Origin: Pseudeuparius sepicola
Taxonomy: Eukaryota > Arthropoda > Insecta > Coleoptera > Anthribidae
Assembly (NCBI GenBank): GCA_963920635.1
Contig: OY987298.1
Coordinates: 35,433,787 to 35,497,786 of the forward strand
Direction: 5' to 3'
DNA length: 64,000 nt
Part shown: one piece after another, positions 36,510-47,564 of the stretch
Layout of the letters: each line of letters starts with the position of its first letter
Numbering within the stretch: the stretch's first letter is position 1
Position numbers and translations under genes: made by a program
Notes under the pieces: model-generated
Seen by the model: the letters and a program-made list of their open reading frames with translations, nothing else
Databases searched by the model: none
Told to the model about the DNA's origin: nothing

Positions 36510-37245
36510 ATGAATGACGCTAAACGAAAAAAGTTAAGTGGCGCTCAATATGCCAAGTTAAGAACTGACAAACAAAGAAGAATAGAGAATCAGTTGAAAA
36601 AAAACCAAAAAATCGACTTATTTTTAAAGTCTAATATATCAAATAATGACGAACCACACCAAAGAAGTGAAAGTGAAATACCTGGTATCTCAGCTGCCTC
36701 GGTTTTAGCCGAGGAACCAACTACAAGTAGTTCCTCTACCTGTGAACAAGAACAAGTGGGTTCCGGTAAAGAAAAGTCTGTAGAAACCTCGGTAGAAACT
36801 GATAATGATGTCAATGACAATGACGTTAACGACGGCGAAAAAAATATAAATGCCAACAGTTTAATTACAAGTAGTGATCCAGCAAACTGGGAGGCAAGGG
36901 ATAATAGAACAATCGAATATCTGTTACAAAATGGAATAGAGCAACATATTCAAGAGGAATTTCCGGAAACAAAACGTGTTTATCCAGACACCGTCAGATT
37001 TTTAAAAAAACGGGCATTTTTTCGAAAAATGGCCAATGGTGAAGAAGTTTTACGAACATATTTAGTATATTCAGTATCCAAAAAGAACATATTTTGCGCA
37101 CCCTGCAAATTACTGGGGGGGCGCAATGCTTTTACATCAGGATTTTCAGACTGGCGCAATGTTTATAAAGCCCTACAACAGCACGAGAATTCGCCAGAAC
37201 ACAAAAAACATGAAATATACCTACTGAATCGAAGACGTATTGCAG
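36510..37245 (+). CDS. hAT transposase, exon 1 (ZMYM1-like; TTF-type zinc finger)
   Basis: Exon 1 encodes residues 1-245 plus the first base of codon 246. I chose ATG at 36510, which gives MNDAKRKKLSGAQYAKLR, the basic start usual in ZMYM1-like hAT proteins. Residues 45-120 form an acidic, serine-rich linker. From DPANWE (about 123) onward comes the TTF-type zinc finger, with FCAPC (C196, C199) and HENSPEHKKH (H225 and H231) as probable ligands, and the typical FPETKR and R-FQ-like text around them. Such fingers bind the transposon ends. The exon ends GCA-G before a GTATGT donor; without splicing the frame would stop two codons later. Confidence 0.93.
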
Positions 37246-37824
37246 GTATGTAATTTTTAGTATTTCCTTTTTTTGTTCCTTGTGTATTGTGTCGTATTTA
37301 GATTAGATTTAATTTATTCATTTTCACGCAATTTTGGTAGGTACCTACCCTACTTGCATGTTCCCTACCCCTACCTACTTAATGTTTGATGGTACGGTGC
37401 GCCCCTCCAAGTACAAACCCCACCACACGCCACTGCAAGCAGTTAAGCTTGGGCTCAAGGGTTGAGCCAGGATTGTACAACAGGGCCTTAGTTGCCTAAA
37501 CTTTCCCATTTTATTTTTTCCCCTATTGTTATGGCACATGATCATTACTGAAGTATTTGAAATGACATCATTATCATCATACGCTTTTCTCCAATCAAAC
37601 ACAATGAATTTTGCATTGTTGCCTTTTGCCTTTTGTCTAATTTTTCTCTCAACGATATGAAATAGGTATATTATATAAAATGAAAGAATACGAAAAGTTT
37701 AATCTGTTGCTTTGATTCTCATTATACACTTTATTAATTCCACAAGAATTTCAACGTTAATTTTTGTTATATTGTCAACTAAATAAGAGTAGATAAAAAG
37801 ATTTAAAATTAAAAATATTTTTAG
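37246..37824 (+). other. intron of the hAT transposase gene
   Basis: A 579-bp intron with donor GTATGT and acceptor ATTTTTAG. Joining the exons completes codon 246 (G+GT, glycine) and restores the sequence RRRIAG-RIDSSLKIQ, which runs smoothly in related proteins. The intron is AT-rich and contains stops in all frames that I checked. Confidence 0.88.
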
Positions 37825-39671
37825 GTAGAATAGATAGTAGCTTAAAGATTCAAACTGACAACGAAATTGAGTATTGGAAAAACGTATTAAAGAGAGTGGT
37901 TGCTGTTATCAAAAAACTAGGTTCTAGAGGACTACCATTTAGAGGCAGCGAAGAAATTTTTGGTTCTAATTTTAATGGAAATTTTATGATGTGTCTAGAA
38001 CTCATCGCCGAATTTGACCCCTTTCTAGCAACTCATATTGCCCAACGTGGCAACCCTGGAAAGGGAAATACCTCTTATTTATCCTCGACAATCTGTAATG
38101 AGTTCATTACTTTAATGAAGGATCACCTATTAAAAACAATTTGTGATGAAATAAGAACTGCGAAATATTTTTCAATAATTGTGGACTCAACGCCAGATAT
38201 TTCTCATGTGGACCAATTGTCTTTAATAATCCGATATGTACGCCAAAAAGACACCGAAGAGAGTGTACCGGTAGAGAGATTTATAAGTTTTATTCCAAAT
38301 GTTGGGCATAAATCCGAACAGTTGGCAAATGTAGTTTGCGAAAAACTAAAGGAGTTGGATATTGAGATTGGTAACTGCAGGGGCCAATCGTACGACAACG
38401 CTTCTAATATGTCGGGGCAATATAGTGGATTGCAAACTAGAATTAAGGCATTAAATCCTCTGGCAATTTACGTTCCGTGTGCTGCCCATTCACTTAATTT
38501 GGTAGGAACTAGTGCAGCTCAATCATGTTCAGATGCTAATAATTTTTTTTACACTGTCCAACACGTGTATACCTTCTTAAGTGGATCTACAAAAAGATGG
38601 GGCATACTTCAATCCCAAATAGAACGTACCGAAAAGAGAGCTACAAAAACTGTGAAAAGCCTTTCCCAGACTAGATGGTCGGCTCGTTCTAAGGCTGTTA
38701 GTAGCATTAGGGAAAACTATGACGCTGTCAAATCTGCGTTGCACCAAATTAGTCAAGATGTAACAGAGAAACCTGCAATTAAAAATGAAGCTCAAGGTTT
38801 GGTAACGTGTTTGGAAAAACCAAAATTTGTATTTTTACTCGGGTTTTGGAATGATACCCTCGAAAGGTGTAATGCAGTCAGTCAAAAATTGCAGTCAGTG
38901 TCAATAAGTATTAGTTGTGTTATTGATCTATATAGTTCTTTGATTGGATTTATCAATAAAAAACGAGAAGAATTTTTATTTTATGTAGAGGAAGCCAAGA
39001 GAATATCAAACAACCATGAAAATTTTACTTTCAGTAACCTATCCTCTAGAATACATAAAAGAAAGAAACAGTTCGATGAAAATATTGAAAATGAGGCACA
39101 ATTTGAGACTGAGGAATACAAATTTAAAGTAACTACATATTACGTCATTATCCACTCTTTTTTATCAGAACTAAAAAGACGGAAGGCTGCCTATGAAGAT
39201 GTGTTTGCAAGATTTTCCATATTTAGCGATTTCACTAATACAACTCACGATGAATTTTATAAAAAAGCCGAAAATTTTCGGAGTTTTTATCAAGATGTAG
39301 AAAAGACTTTTGGTTCCGAATGCATACATTTTGCAGAATACATTAAATTAAATTTTCCTAATAACACTTGCCAATCGGTTCAAGACATGTATAGCGTTAT
39401 CAAAAAACAAAATTTGTCGGGAGTCTTTCCAAATATAGAAATAGCCCAAAGGATATATTTATGCATGGCTATGACGAATTGTACCTCTGAACGATCGTTT
39501 TCGACGTTGAAAAGAATAAAAAAATTTTTGAGATCTTCTCAGTCCCAAGAGCATACCTGCGCATTTGGATTATTTGCAATAGAGGCAGATTTGCTCAAAA
39601 ATATTAGTTTTGACGAATTGGTTAGTCAATTTGCAAATTCAAAAGTAAGACGAAAGGCTGTGGCATTGTGA
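37825..39671 (+). CDS. hAT transposase, exon 2 (DUF4371, catalytic core, hATC dimerisation)
   Basis: Exon 2 completes an 860-residue protein. DUF4371 starts with EIEYWKNVLKRVV and SRGLPFRGSEE. The RNase H-like core shows FSIIVDSTPD (D366) and GQSYDNASNMSG (D436), then CAAHSLNL (C464 and H467) and the TRWSAR motif. An all-helical insertion follows. Near the end, TSERSFSTLKRIKKFLRSS carries the probable third acidic residue E801 and the hATC dimerisation segment. D, D and E fit the hAT catalytic triad, which cuts and rejoins DNA at 8-bp staggered sites. The protein is nuclear by role. I see no inactivating change. The alternative, a domesticated host ZMYM1-like gene, is unlikely because terminal repeats and target duplications are intact. 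Confidence 0.93.
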
Positions 39672-39869
39672 TAACACTGATAACGTATTTCTTTTATTTA
39701 TATAATATGTTATAGGTATTGATAGTTCATTTTAATTTTATTATTTATGTTTATTTTATTTTATAGTCACTTTTGTTTTCACTAGTCGGTTCCTTATTGC
39801 AAAATAAGGCGATTGAATTTTACGTTTTTTTTTCTTTTTAATGCATTTAAGTTTTGTTGTTTTTTTATG

Positions 39870-39875
39870 AATAAA
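39870..39875 (+). promoter_or_regulatory. polyadenylation signal AATAAA of the transposase gene
   Basis: AATAAA lies about 200 bp after the stop codon and is followed by a T-rich stretch, inside the element and before its right end. Confidence 0.65.
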
Positions 39876-40019
39876 GATTTTTTTTATACAAGTTTTTATA
39901 TCCACATTCACACTTCGTCTCACAAGAAAAGTATGTTTTTAAAAACCCAGACATTGAAGGGGTGAGGGGCGGCAAAATTTGCTCTGCTTCTAGCGGCAAG
40001 TCTCTTTAATCCGGCTCTG

Positions 40020-40027
40020 TGCATTAG
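40020..40027. repeat. hAT target-site duplication, right copy
   Basis: TGCATTAG immediately after the element's terminal CTCTG; identical to the left copy. Confidence 0.95.
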
Positions 40028-40695
40028 TCCTAAAACAATAAGGCCCATTTAATTATCATTAGCTTGAGAATTAGCGGCTATAAATTATAATATAGATATA
40101 GTTGATGTTTTGGAGATAAATTGAAACTGCTGCACTGCACTGCACTGAAGATTGTATTTCAAAAACTATTGCGCAATATACTGTACTATGTCTACAGGGT
40201 ATCTTGTGACGAAGGTGAAAGGAAAAATACCTTTTTGATAGGTACCTATATAATAGATACATTTTTGGTAATAAAATTCCACGTTTTTAAGAAGGACTAA
40301 AAGTATATTAAAATAATACAATACGAAAAGGAGTAGGTAGCTGTCGTTGAGAAAACATTTGCAGTGCAATAAAATAATTATTAGTGACTGCATGCATCAA
40401 TTATCTATTGCATGCGATTCACGTTTTTCATATTAATTTTTTCGATAATTAAAAGGCAAAGCGAAGAACGTTCGGAGATTTTCGAGTTTTCAAAGGTTTT
40501 AAATTCGAAAACGGCTATAGGGATAGGGAAAAAATTAATAGATTCTATTTTGTTCTAAATTTTATTAGATTAATTTAGATAATTTTGTATATAATACTAT
40601 TTTCGCCAGAACCAACCGTTATCGAGATGTAGGCGAAAAAACAAATATAGAGACGCATTTTGCGAGCCCCTGGAGTTAGCTCCCGTCGCAGACAC
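40028..40695. other. no recognisable gene
   Basis: AT-rich sequence; contains a TACAGGGTATC-style motif at about 40194 without a partner. Confidence 0.45.
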
Positions 40696-40703
40696 CTCCG
40701 AAC

Positions 40704-42434
40704 TAGAGTTGCCACGAGACGAGACGAGACGAGATAAGGCCTTGTCTCGTCTCGTCTCGAAATTTCGAGATAATCTTTTTCGAGACGAGACGAGACAATG
40801 GTCGAGACGAGACGAGACAGACGTTGTCTCGTCTCGTCTCGTTTTGTCTCGTTTATCTCGAGTTGTTTTAAATATACAGGGAGTTCCAATATGCAGTTTT
40901 TATTTGTTGGTTGGCATTTTGTAAAGAAATTAATTACTTTTGTGTTTATTAATATTTTTTCAATGATTCCAAAGCACTTCTGACCAGTATAAAGTTTAAT
41001 AAAAATTCAGAATTTTGAGATGGCTCAGAGAAAAATACCCTGTATATTTTTGTAGTAAATCTTTTCACACCAACATTTTGAGTGGTCCTGTTGACCATGC
41101 AACTGTTTTGAAGTGATTCCATGGCACACTTGACTCGCCAGATGTCTTTAAAATTCCTATTTTGCTCAACTTTGATACCCTACGGAATGGAAATCCCTGT
41201 ATACTTTTTGTTCAAATTTGGTATATGGGGGTTTTGGGGTGTTCTGATTAACGCCGTGTGGTCAGATTTTAAATAAAAAAAATCGCTAAATGGTTTTCGT
41301 GAAAATCAGGGGTATAAAAAATCGCAGCCGGCCCTGGATTTGCATTTTGAAAATGGCAGGAAGGTCAAAAGAAGCGATTTTTGAAGGCCTTTCAAACAAA
41401 AGAAAGTTTAGGTGATTATCTCCAAAAATGAAGATTTTACGGATTTGTATATACAGTTTTAAAGTTGGACACCCAATAGGTGAAATATTAATATTTCTAA
41501 CTAACACCGGCGAATGTCGACATTCAGCATGCACTCATATATGGTGTATGTTGAAAATAAACATTTTTTATTAAATGAAAACTTTCATGAACATTTCATG
41601 GGACAAGCTTTTTGATTTAAAAAAGTTGTCGCTATATTTGGCATTAAATTAACGAAAACCTAAACTTATCTTTCATTTAATTTTTAATTGGGTTTTTGGC
41701 CGCCAAACTGATTAAAAGACAACTTTTTCAAGTTGCCAGAAAAATTCAGAAATTCTTTATTTTCTATTATTATTTATGTATTATTTATCGCGTCTCGGTA
41801 TTCGGTTGGTGTATTTTTCATTACTGATCACTGTCGTTTTCGACATCCACCGAAGCTTATGTGTGTTTGTTGACATATACCGGTAATACCGAATGTATGA
41901 TAAAATTAATAAATACTCGGTCTTCCACCAAGCATTTAGTCGAATGCGGACATTCATTAATTTCGGTCTTTCACGGTAACATATTCATTGCAAAAAAATA
42001 AGTGCTTTCATTATTTGTCACATTAGAGAAGTTGCAACTCTGCAAAAAAGTTTGTAAATAAACATTAAAATGTTGAGGACGAAGTTGTTTATATTGGATT
42101 ATGGATCTAGGTATACAGATCATTGGTATTGCCAGATCACACCATGCGATGTTGTTTTTTATTAATTAAAATTTACAATATTATTATTTCCAGTCGTATA
42201 ATAAGTCATTACAATTTTTTGAGATGTCTCGTCTCGTCTCGTCTCGAGCTTGTCTCGAAGGATTTTATCTCGTCTCGTCTCGTCTCGAAATTCGAGACAA
42301 AATGCTCTCGAGACGAGACAAAACGGCTTCGAGACGAGACGAGACGAGACGAGACGAGACGAGACGAGTCGAGACGAGACGAGACGAGTCGAGACGAGAC
42401 GAGACGAGACGTCTCGTGTCTCGCGGCAACTCTA
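40704..42434. mobile_element. hAT-type element with GAGAC pentamer arrays at both ends
   Basis: The ends are TAGAGTTGCCACGAGAC and the inverse of TAGAGTTGCCGCGAGAC, with an exact 8-bp duplication CTCCGAAC outside (40696-40703 and 42435-42442). Directly inside each end lies an array of GAGAC/GAGACGAGAC units in mixed orientation (about 40715-40862 and 42224-42424). The long Arg/Ser frames there are low-complexity translations of the pentamer and not genes. The interior holds a copy of the dispersed repeat (about 40873-41480) and no transposase. An 8-bp duplication and a TAGAGTTG start support hAT. Confidence 0.88.
41000..41480. repeat. dispersed repeat copy inside the GAGAC element
   Basis: Contains ACCAACATTTTGAGTGGTCC, then ATTTTGCTCAACTTTGATACC, then GGGGTTTTGGGGTGTTCTGA, then AAAATCGCAGCCGGCCCTGG and ends near AAAGTTGGACACCC. 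The same order appears at 42655-43115 and, inverted, at 45268-45730. Confidence 0.75.
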
Positions 42435-42589
42435 CTCCGAACACAGTCAAAGAGTAAAAAAAGCATGTGGACAAAAGTCCACTGCACTTTAATGAGATTC
42501 GTTAAGATACGGAATTTTACATTTTTAAAAAATTATTATTAAAATACAAAAAAGAATAAAAAAATAACTGTCAATAATTAAAAAAATAA

Positions 42590-43115
42590 ATCAATAAATC
42601 CGCCGCACGGCGGCTCTGCAGCGCTGCATTTTGAGATGGCAGCATTTTGAGATGGCTGCATTTTGAGATGGCACAGATAAGAACACTCTGTATATTTTGT
42701 ATTGGACCTTTGCACACCAACACCTTGAGTGGTCATATTGGCCACTAAACTATTTTGAGGGGATTCCATGGCACTCTTGACTTGGCAGATGCCTTTAAAA
42801 TTCCTATTTTGCTCAACTTTGACACCCTGCAGAATGGAACTACCTGTATATTTTTTATTCAAATTTGGTATATAGGGGTTTTGGGGTGTTCTGATGAAAG
42901 CTGTGGGGTCAGATTTTAAATAAAAAAATCGCTAAATGGTTTTCGTGAAAATCGGCTGTATAAAAAAATCGCAGCCGGCTGTGGATTTGCATTTTGAAAA
43001 TGGCAGGAAGATCAGAAGAAGCGATTTTTGAAGGCCTTTCAAACAAAAAAAGTTTAGGCGATCATCTACAAAAATGAAGATTTTACGGATTTGTACAGTT
43101 TTAAAGTGGGACACC
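42590..43115. repeat. dispersed repeat copy
   Basis: The order is the same as in the copy at 41000-41480: GATAAGAACACTCTGTATAT, CACACCAACACCTTGAGTGG, TTGACACCCTGCAGAATGGA, GGGGTTTTGGGGTGTTCTGA, AAATCGCAGCCGGC, then GTGGGACACCCTACA. The end GGACACCCTRCA is the inverse of a TA-CAGGGTGTCC terminus, so the repeat has the same terminal style as the TA elements. Confidence 0.75.
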
Positions 43116-43194
43116 CTACATATACCACCTCCTTCTATATAAGCAAGGTTGATATTACGAAAAAGCTGCAATAATTTATCCGGCATATCCTCGA

Positions 43195-43410
43195 CTACGC
43201 GATTATGGTAGCTAGCGGCGAGAGGCGGCCCCGTGGGACAAAGCGGCCGCTCCCGGCGAAAGGGCCTCGGGACGTCGGAGACGCGGGGGGCGGCGAGGAT
43301 TGTTTCCGAGTGTCCCTCCAATTAGCGAAATACTCGACACGATTCCTGGGCCTTTGTCCAGGCCAATCCAGCGCGTCCGTCGCCCGTAGGATATTTACCA
43401 AATGTGTATT
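43195..43410. other. GC-rich island of unknown nature
   Basis: Sharply GC-rich sequence (GCGGCGAGAGGCGGCCCCGT, then CTCCCGGCGAAAGGGCC and GCGGGGGGCGGCGAGG) in AT-rich surroundings. Overlapping frames of about 70 codons exist on both strands, with no domain I recognise. It could be a host exon or a conserved non-coding block. Confidence 0.35.
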
Positions 43411-43710
43411 CTAACACAGGTTCAGATTAAAAATAAGCAAAGCGAGTTTCCCAAGTTAACTGTCAAAGGTAACGAACGGAGAAATACCTACAGGGTATTT
43501 TCGTACATTTTGCCATGTAGTGCGTTTAGAAATAATAATATAATAGCTACCACCTACCTGCAATGATCTCAGAAGAGTCGGACTAGAATTTATTAGAATT
43601 CATTTTATTATACAAAACTTTCTATTTATAACTTGCTTAATAAATGGCATCCCGACTTAATTACCTACATTCCGGCAAATTGTAATATAGAGTTTACTTC
43701 GGTAGTATTA

Positions 43711-45131
43711 TAGTCCGGGAGCTGGCGACACTTTTCATTGTCACATTTCCCATACATTAGCTTATCTTAAATTTTATAATATTAATGAAACTCATCAACA
43801 AAATGAACTCATGCTATCTGTTGGCGGGACAACGATTAATATTAATAAGATATAACACGACCTCCTGCCATTTCTCAAGTAGAACGGTCTACTCTTGTCA
43901 TGGTCATATTTATGTGAAAAAAATGTATACCTATCAATTGATACAAATACTAAGAGGTGAATTTTTTGTCACTTCTTTTATAATGAATGCAACTAAAAAA
44001 CGTATCTTGTCAGCCATTCGATGAAACCTGGCTTCGGCAGAAGTAAAAGTTCTGCGCGTGCATCTATATAGTATATTCCCAACTTCTATAAGCTTCCAAA
44101 GGTTCTCAATGCATTGGATAAAAGTATTTAGGTTCTTTTTAATTGTGCACCTTGGTGTATCTACCTGGGGTAGTCTGTAATAATACAGTGTGTTCCAAAG
44201 AGTTCCCAACAAATGGGAAAACATTTTGTTGTTGAAATATTAAAAAAATATTCTGAGGAATCTTTTCTGCATGTCCTTGAACCTAAGAATCGACTTAAGT
44301 GAAATCACCACCAATATGGGGGAAAATTGAAAAAAAAAACACTACCATTAAGTTAAGAAAAATAGGGTCAAATGACGAGGTATCACAAAAAGTTATTTAA
44401 AAAAGTTGTTTAGAATGTAATTTTAGACCTTTGTGCAAAATTTGAGGTAGTTAAAAATTGAGAATTACATTTTTCAAATATATTTTGTTCAGAATTTTTT
44501 TTATTTTTTCAATTAAATGCAACCAGAAATCTATTCCTAATATATTTGCCACACATATTATATGTTTTTTAAGGATTCCCCAGAACACTTTTTTTATTAT
44601 AAAAAATTTCCCATTTGTTGCGAGCTCTTTGGCCCAAACTGTAATTATTGTTTTCTATAAAAGGGACTCGACAGTCTACAGCCTACCAGCCCACCCCAAG
44701 TAGGTACATCAAGGCGCTCAATTGAAAAGTCTCAAAATACTTAGAAATTGTGAATATGTTAGACCTTCCTACAGAAGTTTACTCCTGCCGAAACCAGGTT
44801 TCATCAAATGGCAAATTAATTATCAAGGAAACGGCAAAGAAAATTCACCTTTTATTAGACTTGAATCAATTGATATATTTTTTTTTCACATAAATATTAC
44901 TGGCAGGATCGTTCCATGAGAGAAGTGGCAGGAGGTCGTTTTATAATATTGAAATATTATTAAATAATAGAAAAAGTTTCAGCTATTAGAACTTTCAACA
45001 TGCACCTTTTTTATTTAACATATAATTGGCAGGCCGATGTCAATTATTGATGTAGCTCCAATATGACACAAATAAATAAAACTAATTGTTACAAAATCTT
45101 ACAAAATTTAGAATCGCCAGCTCCCGGACTA
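43711..45131. mobile_element. TIR element with TTA duplication (18-bp exact ends)
   Basis: TAGTCCGGGAGCTGGCGA at the left end and its exact inverse at the right end, with TTA outside both (43708-43710 and 45132-45134). The sub-terminal arms continue to pair, for example ACGACCTCCTGCCATTTCTC (43858) with the inverse GAGAAGTGGCAGGAGGTCGT (about 44919). A 3-bp TTA duplication suggests PIF/Harbinger-type mobilisation, but no transposase is present. A smaller element (44187-44642) is nested in the middle. Confidence 0.8.
44187..44642. mobile_element. nested TA-flanked MITE (CAGTGTGTTCC ends)
   Basis: The left end CAGTGTGTTCCAAAGAGTTC, then CCAACAAATGGGAAA, pairs with the right-hand TTTCCCATTTGTTGCGAGCT, then CTTTGGCCCAAACTG. 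TA lies outside both. It sits inside the TTA-flanked element, so it arrived later. Confidence 0.7.
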
Positions 45132-45267
45132 TTAGTATGATCTCAAGTAGAATCGTCCTATGACAGTAAATATTCTCCGAACCAGCAGCATTGCCGTCAT
45201 TACCACTGCTCATATCTCATATCCCGGAGCAGACGGAAAGAGCCGGTTGTTTAAAACCGCTATACCT

Positions 45268-45980
45268 ACAGGGTGTCTAATTTTAAGTGTATACAAATCG
45301 ATAAAAAAATGTATTTTGTGAGATATTGTCAAAAACTTTTTTTTGTTCGAAAGGTCTTTAAAAAACGCTTCTTTTGACGTTTTTACTTTTGTCAAAATGC
45401 AAATCCAGGGACGGCTGCGATTTTTTTTATACCCCGATTTTCACAAAAACCATTTAGCGATTTTTTTATTTAAAATCTGACACAACAGCGTTAATCAGGA
45501 CACCCCAAAACCCCCATATACTAAATTTGAACAAAAAATGTAGAGAGTGTTCGGTTCTACACCGTGTTAAATTTGAGCAAAATAGGGACTTCAAAGGCAC
45601 CTGGCGAGTCAAGCGTGCCATGGAATTATTTCAAAACAGTGGAAGAATTAACAGGACCACCCAAACTGTTGATGGAAGAAATTGCAAGAAGAAATATACA
45701 GGATGTTTTTCTCTACAGCATCTCAAAATTCCGATTTTTTTCGAATTTTATGCTGGTCAAGTTTGCCTTGGATTATTGAAACAAAAATTAAGATTAACAG
45801 AACTGTCAAATTTATTGCATTGACTTGTTTTTTAATTTCCATGGCAGATCTGATTTTTGCGAATATTTTTATTAAGAATTTAAACTGTCTGGACAGATTT
45901 TTTAAAATTATTACCATGGCACACTTGACTCGCCAGATGCCTTTAACGTTCCTATATTTTGCTCAACTTTGACCCTCTGC
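45268..45980. repeat. dispersed repeat copies, inverse orientation
   Basis: From TA-CAGGGTGTCTAATTTTAAG at 45269 the sequence runs through GCAAATCCAGGGACGGCTGC, then ATCAGGACACCCCAAAACCC, then AATTTGAGCAAAATAGGGAC. This is the inverse of the copies at 41000-41480 and 42590-43115. A further fragment in the opposite sense follows at about 45914-45990 (ATGGCACACTTGACTCGCCA). The 98-codon frame at 45527-45823 is a readthrough of the repeat, and I do not regard it as a gene. Confidence 0.65.
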
Positions 45981-46331
45981 AGAATGGAACTCGCTGTATA
46001 TAAGGCCTTTCAAACAAAAAAGAGTTCAGGCGATTATCTCTAAAAATAAAGATGTTATGTATTTGTATATGTTTAAAAGTAGACATGTCCAAGGAGTGAA
46101 AATATAATCTTTTTTCAAAATTGTAGGAATTTATTATTGTTTTTATTATTAGAAGTAATTTTTTCTTAATCAATACTTAAATGTTCAAGGAAATGATGAA
46201 AAAGTTATAAAAAAGTTCAATTTTAATAATTTCAATTAATTAGTATGTATTTTTCAAAATCTAATCCAGTTATTAATAATATTTTTTTCTCGCATTAGAA
46301 CAGTGAAAATTTCTACAATTAGGTATTGAGT

Positions 46332-46400
46332 CAGTGGCGTATTTAGGGGGGGGGGGGGCAAAGGGGGCAATTGCCCCCCCCCCTCAGAGCTGTCTAGATA
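46332..46400. repeat. solitary hAT-style terminus with G/C hairpin
   Basis: CAGTGGCGTATTTAGG begins like many hAT ends. It is followed by a long G run, AAAGGGGGCAATTG, and a long C run that can fold back. I found no matching right end or 8-bp duplication. Confidence 0.5.
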
Positions 46401-46869
46401 AACTAGATTTGTATAATAATACCAAATATTATATACTCCTGGCTTAATCTGAAAATGCAGTGAACATCAAACATCTACAATTTGTTATTTGTTTCATCTT
46501 GTTTTCTCGAAATTAAAACCTGTGCAGTAGATTTGAGAACGTGCCGCCGTATTATGCACTACCTCCGTCGGTCGCAGGGCGTAACCGTAAATTAGGCAAA
46601 ACAACCTACTAAACATATTTTGCACAATTACAGTGTGCACCGCCACGCCAGAAAAAATATTTTCAAAACTGAAAATTTTAAAAAATTATATTAGAAAGAA
46701 TATAAGCGAAAACTGACTGAATGGGTTAACACTCCTTTATGTGTAGGGTGTAGGTACCCTCAAATACCCATATCTCCAGAGGAGATATTTGATGAGCTCA
46801 AGACCAAAAAAAAAATACTTGATTTTGTGATATAGATTTTACTGGTTCGAAGAATAATTATTTTTATGT

Positions 46870-47440
46870 TATATAGGGTGTCCGGTAATAATTTAAAAAA
46901 TTAAAAAGAAAAATTGAAAATTAGACAAAAAATTCAAATGAAATTGAAATTTTATTTTCGAATTTTTTAAGTAATTTTTTGAGACGGCAAAATTTTCTTG
47001 CAAAAAAAACAACAAGAAGTTAATTAAACTGTCAAAATATAAATGTGCTTGTTTATTTCAATTTTATTTTGAATTTAATTGCATACGAGTGTCGATATGC
47101 ACCTGCATCGATGCAGAAATTTGAAAATTTCTCGAAAAGAGTCACCTTTGGCGTTATTCACCAAGTATACCTTTTTTGCTTAGAAAACGTGTGGGAAGAG
47201 GATGCATTCACAAAATGTCATAAAAGTTTACTGTCAAAAAAGTTAGGGCCAATTAAATTAAATAATGATAGCGTACGAGCGCCCTCTACGGATTGCACCA
47301 AAAATAATACCAAATTATGACTTCTCTTCCCAAAAAAACCATGACTACCAAATTTTGCAAGAAGATTTTGTCGTCTCAAAAGTTACTTAAAGAAACGAAA
47401 ATAAAATTTCAATTTCAACACCCTGCATCTCGAAAACCAA
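46870..47440. mobile_element. probable foldback MITE (AGGGTGTCC/ACACCCTG ends)
   Basis: AAATTGAAATTTTATTTTCG, then AATTTTTTAAGTAATTTTTTGAGACGGC (left, about 46939-46987; written in two parts) pairs with the right-hand GTCGTCTCAAAAGTTACTT, then AAAATAAAATTTCAATTTC (about 47370-47420). The flanking words AGGGTGTCCGG (46876) and AACACCCTGCATCTCG (about 47418) fit the TA-foldback family. The 91-codon frame inside (47045-47320) shows no known domain. Confidence 0.5.
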
Positions 47441-47564
47441 ACATCTGCGGACCCATGTTCATATGAACTTTTCGTCATATTTTCAATTTTTCAAGTCGAT
47501 CACAGACCGTAAGCTTAATAAATACAAGAAAGGATTTACAAGAAGTGGTCGCCGTATTCAATAA

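Larger units (their letters stand above)
36036..40019 (+). mobile_element. structurally complete autonomous hAT transposon
   Basis: The 3984-bp element begins CAGGGCCGTATTA and ends with the inverse of CAGAGCCGGATTA. Sub-terminal similarity continues: GAAGCAG, TTGCTTCTAGCG and AGGGGCGGCAAATTTT on the left, with TGCTTCTAGCGGCAA and GGGGCGGCAAAATTTG on the right. It is bounded by exact 8-bp duplications TGCATTAG. It carries one spliced transposase gene without stops or frameshifts. A GC-rich segment at 36120-36240 (GGCGCCGCTCGGGACGG and similar) precedes the gene and may be its promoter region; its composition is unlike the rest of the element. Perfect duplications and an intact frame suggest a young insertion. 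Confidence 0.95.

Noticed and set aside
42209..42542. Long open frames rich in Arg, Ser, Asp and Glu over 40709-40924 and 42209-42542
   Set aside because: They are translations of the GAGAC pentamer array, open on both strands and in several frames; low-complexity DNA, not genes.
46332..47560. Complete hAT element starting at CAGTGGCGTATTTAGG
   Set aside because: No right terminus and no repeat of the flanking TATTGAGT were found downstream.
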